Of a DNA stretch of 64,000 nucleotides, positions 7,904 to 17,032 are shown in pieces (within the stretch, counting starts at the first letter, position 1; the number at the start of each line of letters is the position of its first letter). The stretch spans positions 1 to 64,000 of the forward strand of contig JANXBU010000002.1 of the NCBI GenBank assembly GCA_025060505.1. The letters run 5' to 3'. The notes under the pieces were generated by a model. The model had not been told where the DNA came from. It did not search any database and saw only the letters and a program-made list of their open reading frames with translations. The DNA is from Candidatus Calescibacterium sp. Lineage in GTDB: Bacteria > Calescibacteriota > Calescibacteriia > Calescibacteriales > Calescibacteriaceae. Both the position numbers and the translations under genes were made by a program.

Positions 7904-8806
7904 TTACCTTTCCCGTGCTCTTGGATCAAACATAGCATAAAGGATCTCAGAAATTATATTCATTACCACCAAAACAACAGTAAAAATAACAGTCAAAGCC
8001 ATAACAACTGGATAATCTCTATCTATAACAGAAAGAACAAAGTATCTGCCCATTCCGGGTATAGCGAATATTGTTTCTATTATAAAAGAACCAGTTATAA
8101 GAAACGTGAAAATCATACCAGCAACACTGAAAACAGATGATAGCGAAGCCGAAACTATGTGTTTGAAAAATCTAAAACCATATACACCCTTTGATTTTGC
8201 AAACATCACAAACTGTTCTTTCAAAGTTCTTTCGACAGATGTCTTTGTGAGTTTTGCTATATATATTGTTGGACCGAAAGAAAGACATACAATTGGCAGA
8301 ACATAGTAGTTCCATCCTTCAAGCAAGGCGGGCGGAAGAAAATTAAAATGAAGAGAGAAAACTACTATAAGAACACTCGCGAAAACAAAAGATGGAAGAG
8401 ATATTCCCAAAGAAAAAATGCTCTCAAAAATCCGAGATCTTCTTAAACCCGCAACAAAGCCTATTATCACTCCCAAAAAAATAGATAATACAAAACTAAT
8501 AACACCCAACCTCAGAGATACTGGAAAAACATCCCCTATTATATCAGTTGCAGTCCTATTCAAGAACTTATAAGACGGACCAAAATCACCCCTCAAGATT
8601 CCAGATAAATACAATATATACTGTTGAATCAACGGCTTATCAAGATGATATTTTTTTTCTATATTTAGCTTTATCTCCTCCGGTAATTTTTTTTCCTTGT
8701 CAAAAGGACCACCCGGAAGAAGCCTAAGCATAAAGAATGTAGCAGTTATAACGAGGAAAACAACAACCAATCCCCCAAAAAATCTCTTCAAGAAGAAAGA
8801 AATCAT
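7904..8806 (-). CDS. ABC transporter permease, DppB/OppB type
   Basis: A 300-residue inner-membrane permease with six membrane helices. The N-terminal FLKRFFGGLVVVFLVITATFFMLRLLPGGPF is the DppB signature, and a cytoplasmic EAA-like loop (AKSKGVYGFRFFKHIVSASL) would contact the ATPase. The C-terminal FVLSVIDRDYPVVMALTV matches the family. The partner DppC and the ATPases are not in the window; the nearest binding-protein gene is 2.2 kb away with a tRNA and two genes between. A second DppB-like gene lies at 13.5 kb. Confidence 0.9.
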   Translation of the reverse strand: MISFFLKRFFGGLVVVFLVITATFFMLRLLPGGPFDKEKKLPEEIKLNIEKKYHLDKPLIQQYILYLSGILRGDFGPSYKFLNRTATDIIGDVFPVSLRLGVISFVLSIFLGVIIGFVAGLRRSRIFESIFSLGISLPSFVFASVLIVVFSLHFNFLPPALLEGWNYYVLPIVCLSFGPTIYIAKLTKTSVERTLKEQFVMFAKSKGVYGFRFFKHIVSASLSSVFSVAGMIFTFLITGSFIIETIFAIPGMGRYFVLSVIDRDYPVVMALTVIFTVVLVVMNIISEILYAMFDPRARER

Positions 8807-8920
8807 CAGAGTTTTATTTTAATCTCCAAATTTAAACGATTACAACACTGAAAATTCTCTTCTCTCACGAAACGAACTCTGATGGCAAAAACATCATATC
8901 AAAAAAATCATTGAACTATA

Positions 8921-9628
8921 TCAGAAAATTCTGATTTCATTTATGGTCCCAGATGAAAGCAATCTTATATAAAGATCAGCTACTATAACGGAAATAAGAC
9001 TCACCCAGAAGAAAAAACCGTGGTTTTTGTTAAGAGAACTTACAAATTTCCATATCTTGTATCTAGCATTATTTTGAGAATAGTTATCAATTCTTCCACC
9101 AGAAAGATGTCTGAAAGAGTGGCACGAGAGAACATAGAGAGTAAGAAAAACACTATCTGCCAAGATTAGAATTGATCCAAGCCCCATCCCAAAACTTCCT
9201 TCCCAAATAAAGCTCTTTATTGCGTGAAACCAGTGAATCGGAACAAATAAAATCGCAAAGAAAAGAAAATACCTGTGAAGATTTAGCAAAATATACGGAA
9301 AAGCAGATTCTCCTTTGTAGTTTCTTTTTGGCTCTCTTACCATACAAGCTGGTGGATCGGCAAAAACTGACCTGTAATAAACTCTTCTGCAAAAGTAGCA
9401 AGTTATTCTGAAACCAGCCGGAACCCACATCGTAAACATAGCAGGAGAAATCCAGGCAGTCTCAATCGGAAATGGATAAAGTGGCGAAAGATATGGTCCC
9501 CACTGAAAAAACTTACCTTCAAGAGCTCTCACTATCGAGTAAATTATTGCAAGAACAAAAACAGAAGCTGACACCAAAGTTTCCACCCACCAACTATCGG
9601 TACGAGACGTAGAAAATGTCCTTTCCAT
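8921..9628 (-). CDS. Membrane protein resembling the anchor of Sdh1-type succinate dehydrogenase
   Basis: A 235-residue polytopic protein with about five membrane helices. The segments YLSPLYPFP, WVPAGFRITCYFCRRVYYRS, DPPACMVREP, NLHRYFLF and LSCHSFRHLSGG match, from memory, a conserved membrane protein encoded in sdh operons of Actinobacteria and Acidobacteria (Rv0249c-like). Several conserved His (in NLHRY, HWFH, CHSFRH) could ligate heme. Here it stands alone, without flavoprotein or iron-sulfur subunits. The assignment is by remembered similarity, not a search. Confidence 0.6.
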   Translation of the reverse strand: MERTFSTSRTDSWWVETLVSASVFVLAIIYSIVRALEGKFFQWGPYLSPLYPFPIETAWISPAMFTMWVPAGFRITCYFCRRVYYRSVFADPPACMVREPKRNYKGESAFPYILLNLHRYFLFFAILFVPIHWFHAIKSFIWEGSFGMGLGSILILADSVFLTLYVLSCHSFRHLSGGRIDNYSQNNARYKIWKFVSSLNKNHGFFFWVSLISVIVADLYIRLLSSGTINEIRIF

Positions 9629-9793
9629 AATCCAGAATATTCATAACATTATATCCAATTATAATTAAATCAGCTTTTTTACCGGCCGTTATCATTCAAA
9701 ATCAGCAAGACCTTCTCAAAGAAAATACTACAACAGAACGGAAAATTTCTAAATAAAAATCTATTATTTTATCTTGTAGCTACAGATATAAAG

Positions 9794-10201
9794 ATGAGTC
9801 TTGAAGCAGAACTTGGTAAGATAGTATCTGATCTGATATTGAATCACAAGACAGAACTTGATAAAGATATAAGACCTTGGGGAGGATACATAACTCTGTG
9901 GGAAGACAAAAACTTTAAAGTAAAGATACTTTTTGTTCTACCCAAAAAGAGATTAAGTCTACAGAGGCATAAACATAGAAAAGAAAAATGGTTCATCGTA
10001 GAAGGCGAAGCCATAATAACAAAAGGCAAAGCCAAATTCTCTATGAAAGAAGGAAATTCTCTGATCATAGAAAAAGAAGAACTACACAGAATAGAAAATA
10101 AATCACAAGACAAAATACTAAAAATAGTTGAAATCTGGATGGGAGATATTCTTGATGAAAAAGACATAGAAAGATTTGAAGATGACTTTGGAAGGGTTTA
10201 A
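9794..10201 (+). CDS. Cupin of the mannose-6-phosphate isomerase type 2 family
   Basis: A 135-residue single cupin. The run RPWGGYITLWED, LSLQRHKHRKEKWFIVEGEA, and the ending DIERFEDDFGR are characteristic of the C-terminal isomerase domain of bifunctional ManC/AlgA enzymes. That domain interconverts fructose-6-phosphate and mannose-6-phosphate, feeding GDP-mannose synthesis. It is a free-standing version, so the guanylyltransferase must be separate. Metal-binding His are in QRHKHR. It would supply the substrate for gmd at 42.5 kb. The downstream GMC oxidoreductase starts 37 nt later. Confidence 0.85.
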   Translation: MSLEAELGKIVSDLILNHKTELDKDIRPWGGYITLWEDKNFKVKILFVLPKKRLSLQRHKHRKEKWFIVEGEAIITKGKAKFSMKEGNSLIIEKEELHRIENKSQDKILKIVEIWMGDILDEKDIERFEDDFGRV

Positions 10202-10238
10202 ATTTTTCCAAAAATCCTGAGCTGAAAGCAATGAAACA

Positions 10239-12101
10239 ATGACAAAAACCCAAAAAGAAGAAAAAGAAATAAAGGATCTAACTAGAAGAAATTTTTTCAA
10301 ATTGGCGTTACTCTCGCTTTCCCAAATACAGAACAACAAAGTTTCAGGCAATCCAAACTCAATTCATACAGATAAAACAATCAATTTTATTTCAGATATA
10401 TTAGGTAGCGAAATAGATACTGAACAGCTCAAAAGGATAAAAGAAATATTAGCGAAGTTAAGAAGAAATGCAACATCATTTCCGCTTGAAAAAATCGTAG
10501 ATTATCTTCAGCTGATACCAAACTGGCTATACAACAGGCTACCAAAAAAAATCAAAAAATCTGTTTTAATTGTTTCAAAATTTTCCATTCAGTTCCCATA
10601 CTACTGCGACGAAAAAAACTGGGAAAAAATAAACTACACTGGGAGATTTATAGGCAAAAAAGGATTGAAAAGATATGATGACCCAAAAATAGATGTTGTT
10701 TATCCAGATAGAGACGAAATCTCTTTTGATGTATGTATAATTGGTTCTGGAGCTGGTGGTAGTATAGCAGGAATAAGTTTAGCCGATAAAGGCTCAGTCT
10801 GCATACTAGAAAGAGGGAAGCTCATCAAACCATCTGAATTTACAGAAAAAGAGGAAGAAATGATACCTAAACTATATAGATTTAGCACAGACAAAAATCT
10901 TTCAATCATAACAGCTTACGGGAATTGCGTAGGCGGCTCTACAGTTCACAACACAGCACTATTTGTAAAGCTTCCAGAAAAAATATATGATTACTGGAGA
11001 TATAAAGGGCTACCAATAAGGAAAGATATATTCTATGAACTACAAGAAAAAGTTTTTGAAATTGTGAAAGCAGAAAAAATAGATTCGTTGAACACGAACA
11101 ATTTGAAGATAAAAGAAGGTATAGAAAAAGCTGGCCTTAACTCTTTCGTACCTCATCACAGCAGAAAAGATTGTTTGAAAGTCGGTTTCTGTGAACTCGG
11201 CTGTTTTTGGAATAGAAAATTCTCAACATTAACTCACATAATTCCGGAATTTCTGAAAAAAGGCGGTGTGATATTTCCAGAAACAAGAACCATTTACCTT
11301 GAAAGATCAGGTCAGAATGAAATAAAGTATGCTCTGTGCAAACACAAAGGAAGAAAAATAAAAATCAAGGCAAAACACTTTATTCTATCGGCAGGTGCTA
11401 TGTCTTCCCCGATCTTGCTGAAAAAATCCGGAATCCTGAACCCACAAGGAGTTTGTCTTCACCCTGCAACTTATGTTATGGGAGTTTTTGATGAGGATAT
11501 ATACAGCTGGCTTGGAATACCAATATCTGTGATATGCTCTGATTTTCTAAGAGAAGATGGAGGTTTTGTACTGATGCCATATACCATGCATCCAGGTATG
11601 TTTTCTGTTGCACTTGGAGGAAAAGGGAAGGAGCACTTCGAAACTATGAAAAAATATAAAAAAATTGCCCTGATTGCAGTTATGCTTCATGATAAACCAA
11701 AAGGTAAATTAGAAGAAGGAAAACTCATAAGCATTAACTACCAATTCACAAAGGAAGAAATAGAGGAAATGAAAAAAGGTATATATTTAAGCTCAAACAT
11801 ACTCTTTGAAGCAGGAGCGAAAGAAGTAATATTACCGTCAGTTTTCTACATACAAAAGGCGAAAAACTTAAGTGAAGTAAAAAATTATCTGGAAAATTTT
11901 GATATAGAAAATATACCATTTCTATCTGTCCATCCACAAGCAACAATAAGATGGAACAATTATCTTGAAGAAGATGGAAAAATAAAAGGAATAAAGAATC
12001 TTTATGTAGCTGACTCAAGCGTCTTTCCAGAATCATGCGGTGTCCCACCACAAACAACTGTTATGTCAATTGCCCTGCATATTGCACAAAACATCGGATA
12101 A
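10239..12101 (+). CDS. GMC-family oxidoreductase with Tat-type N-terminus
   Basis: A 620-residue FAD-dependent oxidoreductase. Residues 15-21 (TRRNFFK) followed by a hydrophobic stretch match the twin-arginine export motif, so the enzyme probably folds with FAD and is exported. The FAD-binding CIIGSGAGGSIAG lies near residue 165, the GMC GGSTVHN segment near 230, and the C-terminal catalytic region includes LSVHPQAT and CGVPPQTTVMSIA. The family oxidises alcohols, sugars or sterols; the substrate cannot be told. A helical region of about 130 residues precedes the FAD domain, as in long-chain alcohol oxidase-like members. Confidence 0.85.
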   Translation: MTKTQKEEKEIKDLTRRNFFKLALLSLSQIQNNKVSGNPNSIHTDKTINFISDILGSEIDTEQLKRIKEILAKLRRNATSFPLEKIVDYLQLIPNWLYNRLPKKIKKSVLIVSKFSIQFPYYCDEKNWEKINYTGRFIGKKGLKRYDDPKIDVVYPDRDEISFDVCIIGSGAGGSIAGISLADKGSVCILERGKLIKPSEFTEKEEEMIPKLYRFSTDKNLSIITAYGNCVGGSTVHNTALFVKLPEKIYDYWRYKGLPIRKDIFYELQEKVFEIVKAEKIDSLNTNNLKIKEGIEKAGLNSFVPHHSRKDCLKVGFCELGCFWNRKFSTLTHIIPEFLKKGGVIFPETRTIYLERSGQNEIKYALCKHKGRKIKIKAKHFILSAGAMSSPILLKKSGILNPQGVCLHPATYVMGVFDEDIYSWLGIPISVICSDFLREDGGFVLMPYTMHPGMFSVALGGKGKEHFETMKKYKKIALIAVMLHDKPKGKLEEGKLISINYQFTKEEIEEMKKGIYLSSNILFEAGAKEVILPSVFYIQKAKNLSEVKNYLENFDIENIPFLSVHPQATIRWNNYLEEDGKIKGIKNLYVADSSVFPESCGVPPQTTVMSIALHIAQNIG

Positions 12102-12259
12102 TTCTATGTATCATCTCGATGTTCCTTTTTGGTAATCTTTGTTCACTTCTTATAGACTGAATCAACTTTTGATAATCCGGCATGTATCAACGTTTGCGAA
12201 ATTTTAACAAATTTTTTGGCTAAAATCCTTAAAAATCAAACATCAAACAAAAAATCAGA

Positions 12260-12898
12260 TCATTCAAATCTTAAATCAGGAGGCAAAAAAGATCTTACAA
12301 AATCATTTATCATTTTCATCTGAATCTTCTGTTCTTCTGACTTCTTATTATCTGGTATCTTTCCTCCATACATAACATATTCATTTGAGTATTCAACCAA
12401 AACCATGATTTCAACACCTATTGTGTTTCTTAATTTTTCAGAAAACAAAATTATACTTCTCATTTCGTCTTCTATTTCGTACTGAGAGTACCCTAAGCTC
12501 ATAAGTTCTTTGATTATGTTCTCGTAATCTTTGCTATCTTGAATTTTTACAATAGAATCCCATCTTCCTTCCATAATAAGCTTTGCTGCTTCATCATGAA
12601 ACCCAATAAAATTTTCAAACTTTTTTCTCAAAACGGAAAGCAATGCAAACATCCTGACAGTTTTTTCTTCCTCACAATTTTTGATATCCGATAAACCCAA
12701 AATCCTATATGCTTTGCATTCAAATATACTATCAAGCACTGTTATAACAAAATCAGATGATACAAGTATGGGTCTTGTTTGCACAGAAAAAACACTAGGA
12801 GCTAAAACAATAGAAAACGGAGTAATAGAAAACAGAACAAAAAAGAAAAACAGAAATGACAAAAAATTAATCCTTATATAACGTAAAACTGAGGACAC
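12260..12898 (-). CDS. Exported protein of unknown function
   Basis: I do not recognise this 212-residue protein. It begins with a short basic stretch and a long hydrophobic segment (residues 12-40), a signal peptide or membrane anchor. The rest is predicted helical with an acidic, lysine-rich character and two Cys near residues 59 and 72 that could form a disulfide. It is encoded alone, divergent from ispF with 68 bp between, and convergent with the GMC gene. Confidence 0.6.
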   Translation of the reverse strand: MSSVLRYIRINFLSFLFFFFVLFSITPFSIVLAPSVFSVQTRPILVSSDFVITVLDSIFECKAYRILGLSDIKNCEEEKTVRMFALLSVLRKKFENFIGFHDEAAKLIMEGRWDSIVKIQDSKDYENIIKELMSLGYSQYEIEDEMRSIILFSEKLRNTIGVEIMVLVEYSNEYVMYGGKIPDNKKSEEQKIQMKMINDFVRSFLPPDLRFE

Positions 12899-12966
12899 AC
12901 CCTATATTTTACTTTTCAAAATCAGAAATACGCGAAAATTTAATAGAACCACAAATCATCAAAAGT

Positions 12967-13431
12967 ATGAGAATAGGTATTGGCTTTGATATGCACAGAT
13001 TCAGTAGGAAGAAAAAAGGATTAGTATTAGGACAGGTCAAATTTGAATACTGGGCTCTTGAAGGAGCTTCTGAAGATGTTGATGTACTTCTTCATGCTGT
13101 ATCTGACGCAATACTTGGAGCAGCCGGAAAAAGCGATATTGGAACTCTTTTTCCACCAGATAAATACAAAGGCATAAGCTCAAAAAAAATTCTTGAAGAT
13201 GTTCTATCTATTGTTAGAAAGGATGGATTTGAAGTAATATCAGTTGATTCCGTAATAATAGCTCAAAAACCCAAAATCGGAGACAAAATAGACCAAATAA
13301 GAACAAAGGTAAAAGAGATAATTCAGGCTGAGTTCAACGTCAAAGTAAAAAGTCCGGAGAAACTTGGAACATTTGGAAGAGCCGAAGGAATCGGTTCAAT
13401 AGCAGTTGCATTGCTTACTAAAAATAAGTAA
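12967..13431 (+). CDS. ispF: 2-C-methyl-D-erythritol 2,4-cyclodiphosphate synthase
   Basis: A 154-residue cytoplasmic enzyme of the MEP isoprenoid pathway, the usual length. The zinc ligands Asp8 and His10 (GFDMH) and His43 (LLHAVSDAILGAA) are kept, as are KSDIGTLFPP and the C-terminal GRAEGIGSIAVALL. An oddity is that the normally invariant His-Ser-Asp before the third ligand reads Ser-Glu-Asp (GASEDVD), so the His that contacts the substrate diphosphate in E. coli IspF is missing. ispH is at 19.8 kb. Confidence 0.9.
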   Translation: MRIGIGFDMHRFSRKKKGLVLGQVKFEYWALEGASEDVDVLLHAVSDAILGAAGKSDIGTLFPPDKYKGISSKKILEDVLSIVRKDGFEVISVDSVIIAQKPKIGDKIDQIRTKVKEIIQAEFNVKVKSPEKLGTFGRAEGIGSIAVALLTKNK

Positions 13432-13534
13432 ATAATGAAAGTTCAGATATACCTTCCGTATGAATCTATATAAAGAACAAACAAAACATATATAAGCAAA
13501 CAATTTTTTGAATCGTAGAATTCATAAAAATATA

Positions 13535-14440
13535 TCAACGTAACCTTGGATCTGAAAACTTCACCAGAATATCAACAATAAGATTTACAATAACCCATAT
13601 TGAGGAAACTATAAACACAGACGAAACCACAGCTGGCATATCTCTTGATAAAACCGATTCAACCATAAACGACCCTATACCGGGAAAAGAGAAAACATTT
13701 TCTGTAATAACTGTTCCAGAAAGCAGAACACCTATCTGTAATCCAAGAACAGTTATTATAGTCGGCAAAACAGCTTTAAATATATGCATGTAGAATCTCA
13801 AACCATACACTCCCTTTGCTTTGAGAAACCTTGCAAAATCTGAGTTGATAATCTGCTCCGCGGAATTCTTCATAAATCTTGAAAGTACAACAGATAAAGA
13901 CAAGCTCAATGTAACTGACGGAAGAATCAAACTTTTCAAACCTTCATATCCAGACATAGGGAGTATTTTGAGCTTCACGCTGAAAATTATTATCAGAATT
14001 ATACCAAGCCAAAAATTCGGTATAGAATATATAAAGGTAGCAACACCAGTTATGGAACTTTCAAATCTTCTGAATATAACATAAAGGTAAAAAAGAATCA
14101 GACTTTCGACCAATACCAGAAAAACAGTAAACAATGCAAGCTTGAAAGTATTTACCAATCTCTGCATCAGAACATCTTTTATCTCAACCTGCTTGTACAT
14201 AGATTTACCAAAATCAAGCTTCATAAGAGATAGTATCGTGTTTTTATATCTCTGATGTAAGGGCAAGTTCAAACCGAGCTCACTTCTTATTTTCTCTATT
14301 TGCTCTTCCGAAGCATTCTCTCCCGCTATTATTCGCGCTGGATCACCAGGTATAACCTGAAATATAAAAAAGATAGCATTTACTACCAGAAATATAGATA
14401 AAAAACCTTTCAGCAAACCAAAAATTATATGTCCTACCAT
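13535..14440 (-). CDS. ABC transporter permease, DppB/OppB type (second copy)
   Basis: A 301-residue permease with six membrane helices and the DppB signature FLVVNAIFFIFQVIPGDPARIIAG at the N-terminus. The EAA-type loop (FLKAKGVYGLRFYMHIFKAVL) and C-terminal VESVLSRDMPAVVSSVF match the family. It differs clearly from the copy at 7.9 kb, so it is not a recent duplicate. No partner permease, ATPase or binding protein adjoins. It is divergent from the mutase gene, 88 bp apart. Confidence 0.9.
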   Translation of the reverse strand: MVGHIIFGLLKGFLSIFLVVNAIFFIFQVIPGDPARIIAGENASEEQIEKIRSELGLNLPLHQRYKNTILSLMKLDFGKSMYKQVEIKDVLMQRLVNTFKLALFTVFLVLVESLILFYLYVIFRRFESSITGVATFIYSIPNFWLGIILIIIFSVKLKILPMSGYEGLKSLILPSVTLSLSLSVVLSRFMKNSAEQIINSDFARFLKAKGVYGLRFYMHIFKAVLPTIITVLGLQIGVLLSGTVITENVFSFPGIGSFMVESVLSRDMPAVVSSVFIVSSIWVIVNLIVDILVKFSDPRLR

Positions 14441-14528
14441 CCTATCTATCTCCGATCATACAAACTGCTTTCTAATGATTTAATTTTGCTCTTTTATTAG
14501 CGTGTGAATCAGAAATTATCTTAAAACT

Positions 14529-16196
14529 ATGGATAAAGATAAAATCAAAAAGAAACTTGCAGAGTGGGAGGAAAAAGTTCTAAAACCATCTGTTGAAAGG
14601 ATTCCGGAGAGAAAGAAAAAATTTGAAACTTTGTGTGGTATTGAGGTTCCTGTTTTCCTTCCATACTATGAACCAAAAGAAGATGATGGAACGATGAGTT
14701 TTCCAGGAGAGTATCCTTTCACAAGAGGTGTTCAACCAACCATGTACAGAGCGCGATTCTGGACGATGCGTCAGTACTCCGGTTTCGGAACCCCCGAGGA
14801 AACGAACCAGAGATTCAAGTTTCTTTTGGAACAAGGACAAACCGGTCTCTCCATGGCTTTTGACCTACCGACACAGATGGGATATGATTCAGATCATGAA
14901 GTTGCATATCCTGAGGTTGGAAAAGTTGGAGTAGCAATAGACACTGTTGAAGATATGAAAACTGCTTTCAAAGATATAAGACTTGATAAGGTTTCAACAT
15001 CATTCACAATAAATGCAACAGCTCCAATAATCTTAGGTATGTACTACCTTATTGGTAAAGAACAAGGAGTTCCAGCAGATAAAATAGCGGGAACAACACA
15101 AAATGATATACTGAAAGAGTACGCCGCACGTGGAACCTACATATATCCTCCGGAGTTCTCAATGAAGCTTGTAATAGACCTTATAGAATTCTGCGCGAAA
15201 AAAATGAAATCTTTTAATCCTATCTCTGTTTCAGGATACCACATGAAGGAAGCCGGAGCAAATTCCATTCAGGAGTCAGCTTTTGCAATATGTTCCGGAA
15301 TAGAGTATGTTTCTCGAGCGGTTGAAAGAGGACTTTCTGTTGATGACTTTGGGAAGAGAATAACGTTTTTCTTTTCTGTTCACAACAACTTCTTTGAAGA
15401 GATCGCAAAATTCAGAGCAGCACGAAGGGTTTGGGCAAAGATAATGAAAGAAAGATTTGGAGCTAAAAATCCAGAAGCAATGAAGTTAAAGTTTCACGCA
15501 CAAACATCTGGGGTGTCACTTGTCGCTCAGGAACCTATAAATAATGTTGTTAGGGTTGCCTACCAAGCTATGGCAGCCGCTCTTGGTGGAGCTCAAAGTA
15601 TACATACAAACTCCTATGACGAAGCCCTGGCTCTACCAACAGATGAATCCGTAAAAATCGCTCTCAGAACACAACAGATACTCGCATACGAAACTGGGAT
15701 AGCTGACATAGTTGATCCAGTTGGAGGTTCATACTATGTTGAATATCTCACAGATAAAATAGAAGAAGGTATTTGGGAATACATAAAAAAAGTTGATGAA
15801 CTTGGAGGGATGCTCAAAGCCATAGAAAATGGCTTTATACAAAGAGAAATAGCAAAAAGCTCATGGCAATATCAAAACGGGGTTGAAGAAAAACAAATAT
15901 TCGTTGTTGGAGTTAATATATTCCGCACAGAGGATATTCCCCAGAAAATAAAAATATTCAGATTAGACGAAAACAAAGTGAAACAAAAAATAGAAAGACT
16001 TATCAAATTCAAGAAAGAAAGAGATAACCAGAAAGTACAGAAACACCTGAGAATGCTTGAAGATTACTCAAAAGATAGTAAAACAAACCTTATGGAGCCA
16101 ATAATTGAAGCTCTGGAAAACAACTGTACTCTTGGAGAAATATCATTTGCTTTTGAAAAAGTATATGGAAGATTCAAAGGATTCTCGGTGTTCTGA
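14529..16196 (+). CDS. Methylmalonyl-CoA mutase, large (catalytic) subunit
   Basis: A 555-residue TIM-barrel subunit that interconverts methylmalonyl-CoA and succinyl-CoA. The substrate-channel and active-site segments YPFTRGVQPTMYRARFWTMRQY, SMAFDLPTQMGYDSDH, AGTTQNDILKEY and SGYHMKEAG are intact. It lacks the C-terminal B12-binding domain, as in archaeal and other two-part mutases, so a small cobalamin subunit must be encoded elsewhere. With two acyl-CoA dehydrogenases in the window it suggests propionate or odd-chain/branched acid metabolism. A hairpin terminator follows. Confidence 0.95.
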   Translation: MDKDKIKKKLAEWEEKVLKPSVERIPERKKKFETLCGIEVPVFLPYYEPKEDDGTMSFPGEYPFTRGVQPTMYRARFWTMRQYSGFGTPEETNQRFKFLLEQGQTGLSMAFDLPTQMGYDSDHEVAYPEVGKVGVAIDTVEDMKTAFKDIRLDKVSTSFTINATAPIILGMYYLIGKEQGVPADKIAGTTQNDILKEYAARGTYIYPPEFSMKLVIDLIEFCAKKMKSFNPISVSGYHMKEAGANSIQESAFAICSGIEYVSRAVERGLSVDDFGKRITFFFSVHNNFFEEIAKFRAARRVWAKIMKERFGAKNPEAMKLKFHAQTSGVSLVAQEPINNVVRVAYQAMAAALGGAQSIHTNSYDEALALPTDESVKIALRTQQILAYETGIADIVDPVGGSYYVEYLTDKIEEGIWEYIKKVDELGGMLKAIENGFIQREIAKSSWQYQNGVEEKQIFVVGVNIFRTEDIPQKIKIFRLDENKVKQKIERLIKFKKERDNQKVQKHLRMLEDYSKDSKTNLMEPIIEALENNCTLGEISFAFEKVYGRFKGFSVF

Positions 16197-16356
16197 TAGT
16201 CTGATACAACTTTTTGAAAATCATTTCAATTAGATAATCAAACAATAGAACAAACCAATTGAAAATCTATGATCCATAGCAATCATAAGATATTGTTTCA
16301 TACTCTAGATACAAACTAAGAGATTGACCGATGACCGAGTAAGAAAATTTCAAACC

Positions 16357-16389
16357 AACAAATAAAACACTCATTTATTTGTTTTTTTT
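16357..16389 (+). terminator. Rho-independent-type terminator after the mutase gene
   Basis: A perfect 10-bp stem (AACAAATAAA with TTTATTTGTT) closes a 7-nt loop (ACACTCA), and the 3' arm runs into eight consecutive T. It lies about 160 nt after the mutase stop and just before the nuoB promoter. The stem is A/T-rich but otherwise canonical. Confidence 0.65.
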
Positions 16390-16415
16390 GACTTATTATT
16401 GTTTTCAACTAAATT
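16388..16415 (+). promoter_or_regulatory. Promoter of nuoB, predicting a leaderless transcript
   Basis: TTGACT (16388-16393), a 16-nt spacer and TAAATT (16410-16415). The ATG of nuoB begins 7 nt after the -10 hexamer, so transcription would begin at or one base before the start codon. Confidence 0.55.
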
Positions 16416-16422
16416 TCAAAGG

Positions 16423-16959
16423 ATGGCAGAATACATTACAACAAAGTCTGGAGCATTTAAGGATTTCATAAAAGGTGTCGTAAGTTGGAGTAGAAAATGG
16501 TCTTTCTGGCCTATTCCTATTGGAACAGCATGCTGTGGGATTGAATATATGGCAATAGTCGCTTCTCATTTCGATATTTCAAGATGGGGAGCTGAAGTTG
16601 TTAGATTTTCTCCAAGACAAGCAGATTTGATGGTGGTAGCTGGAACAATAACGAGAAAGATGGCAGATGTCCTACGAAGAGTGTGGGAACAGATGGCAGA
16701 ACCTAAGTGGGTTATATCTTTCGGCTCCTGTGCATCAAGCGGGAACGGGATATATCAAACTTATTCTGTTCTCGATGGTATAGATAAAATTATACCAGTT
16801 GATGTCTACATTGCAGGTTGCCCACCTCGTCCAGAAGCATTTCTTGAAGCCCTTGAATACCTCCAAAGCAAACTTGAAGGTAAAAAAGAATACTTTGAAG
16901 AATTAAAACAAAAAGGCAAAATAATTCAAATGAAAGGAAAACCTGTTATCATTGGGTGA
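16423..16959 (+). CDS. nuoB: NADH-quinone oxidoreductase subunit B (or related [NiFe]-type small subunit)
   Basis: A 178-residue NuoB/PSST protein that holds the N2 [4Fe-4S] cluster of complex I and contacts quinone. The cluster ligands Cys37-Cys38 (TACCGIEY), Cys103 (GSCASSG) and Cys133 (AGCPPRPEA) are all present. An in-frame TTG 24 nt upstream is possible, but the ATG at 16423 fits the family and the promoter. No other nuo gene is near, which is unusual; glycosyltransferase genes follow. It could serve a split complex I or a related hydrogenase-type complex. Confidence 0.9.
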   Translation: MAEYITTKSGAFKDFIKGVVSWSRKWSFWPIPIGTACCGIEYMAIVASHFDISRWGAEVVRFSPRQADLMVVAGTITRKMADVLRRVWEQMAEPKWVISFGSCASSGNGIYQTYSVLDGIDKIIPVDVYIAGCPPRPEAFLEALEYLQSKLEGKKEYFEELKQKGKIIQMKGKPVIIG

Positions 16960-17032
16960 TATTTCCACTCCCTACTAAGCTCTAGAACCTAAAATTTCCT
17001 CACATCTTTTTATCAATAAGTATAGAGAAAAT

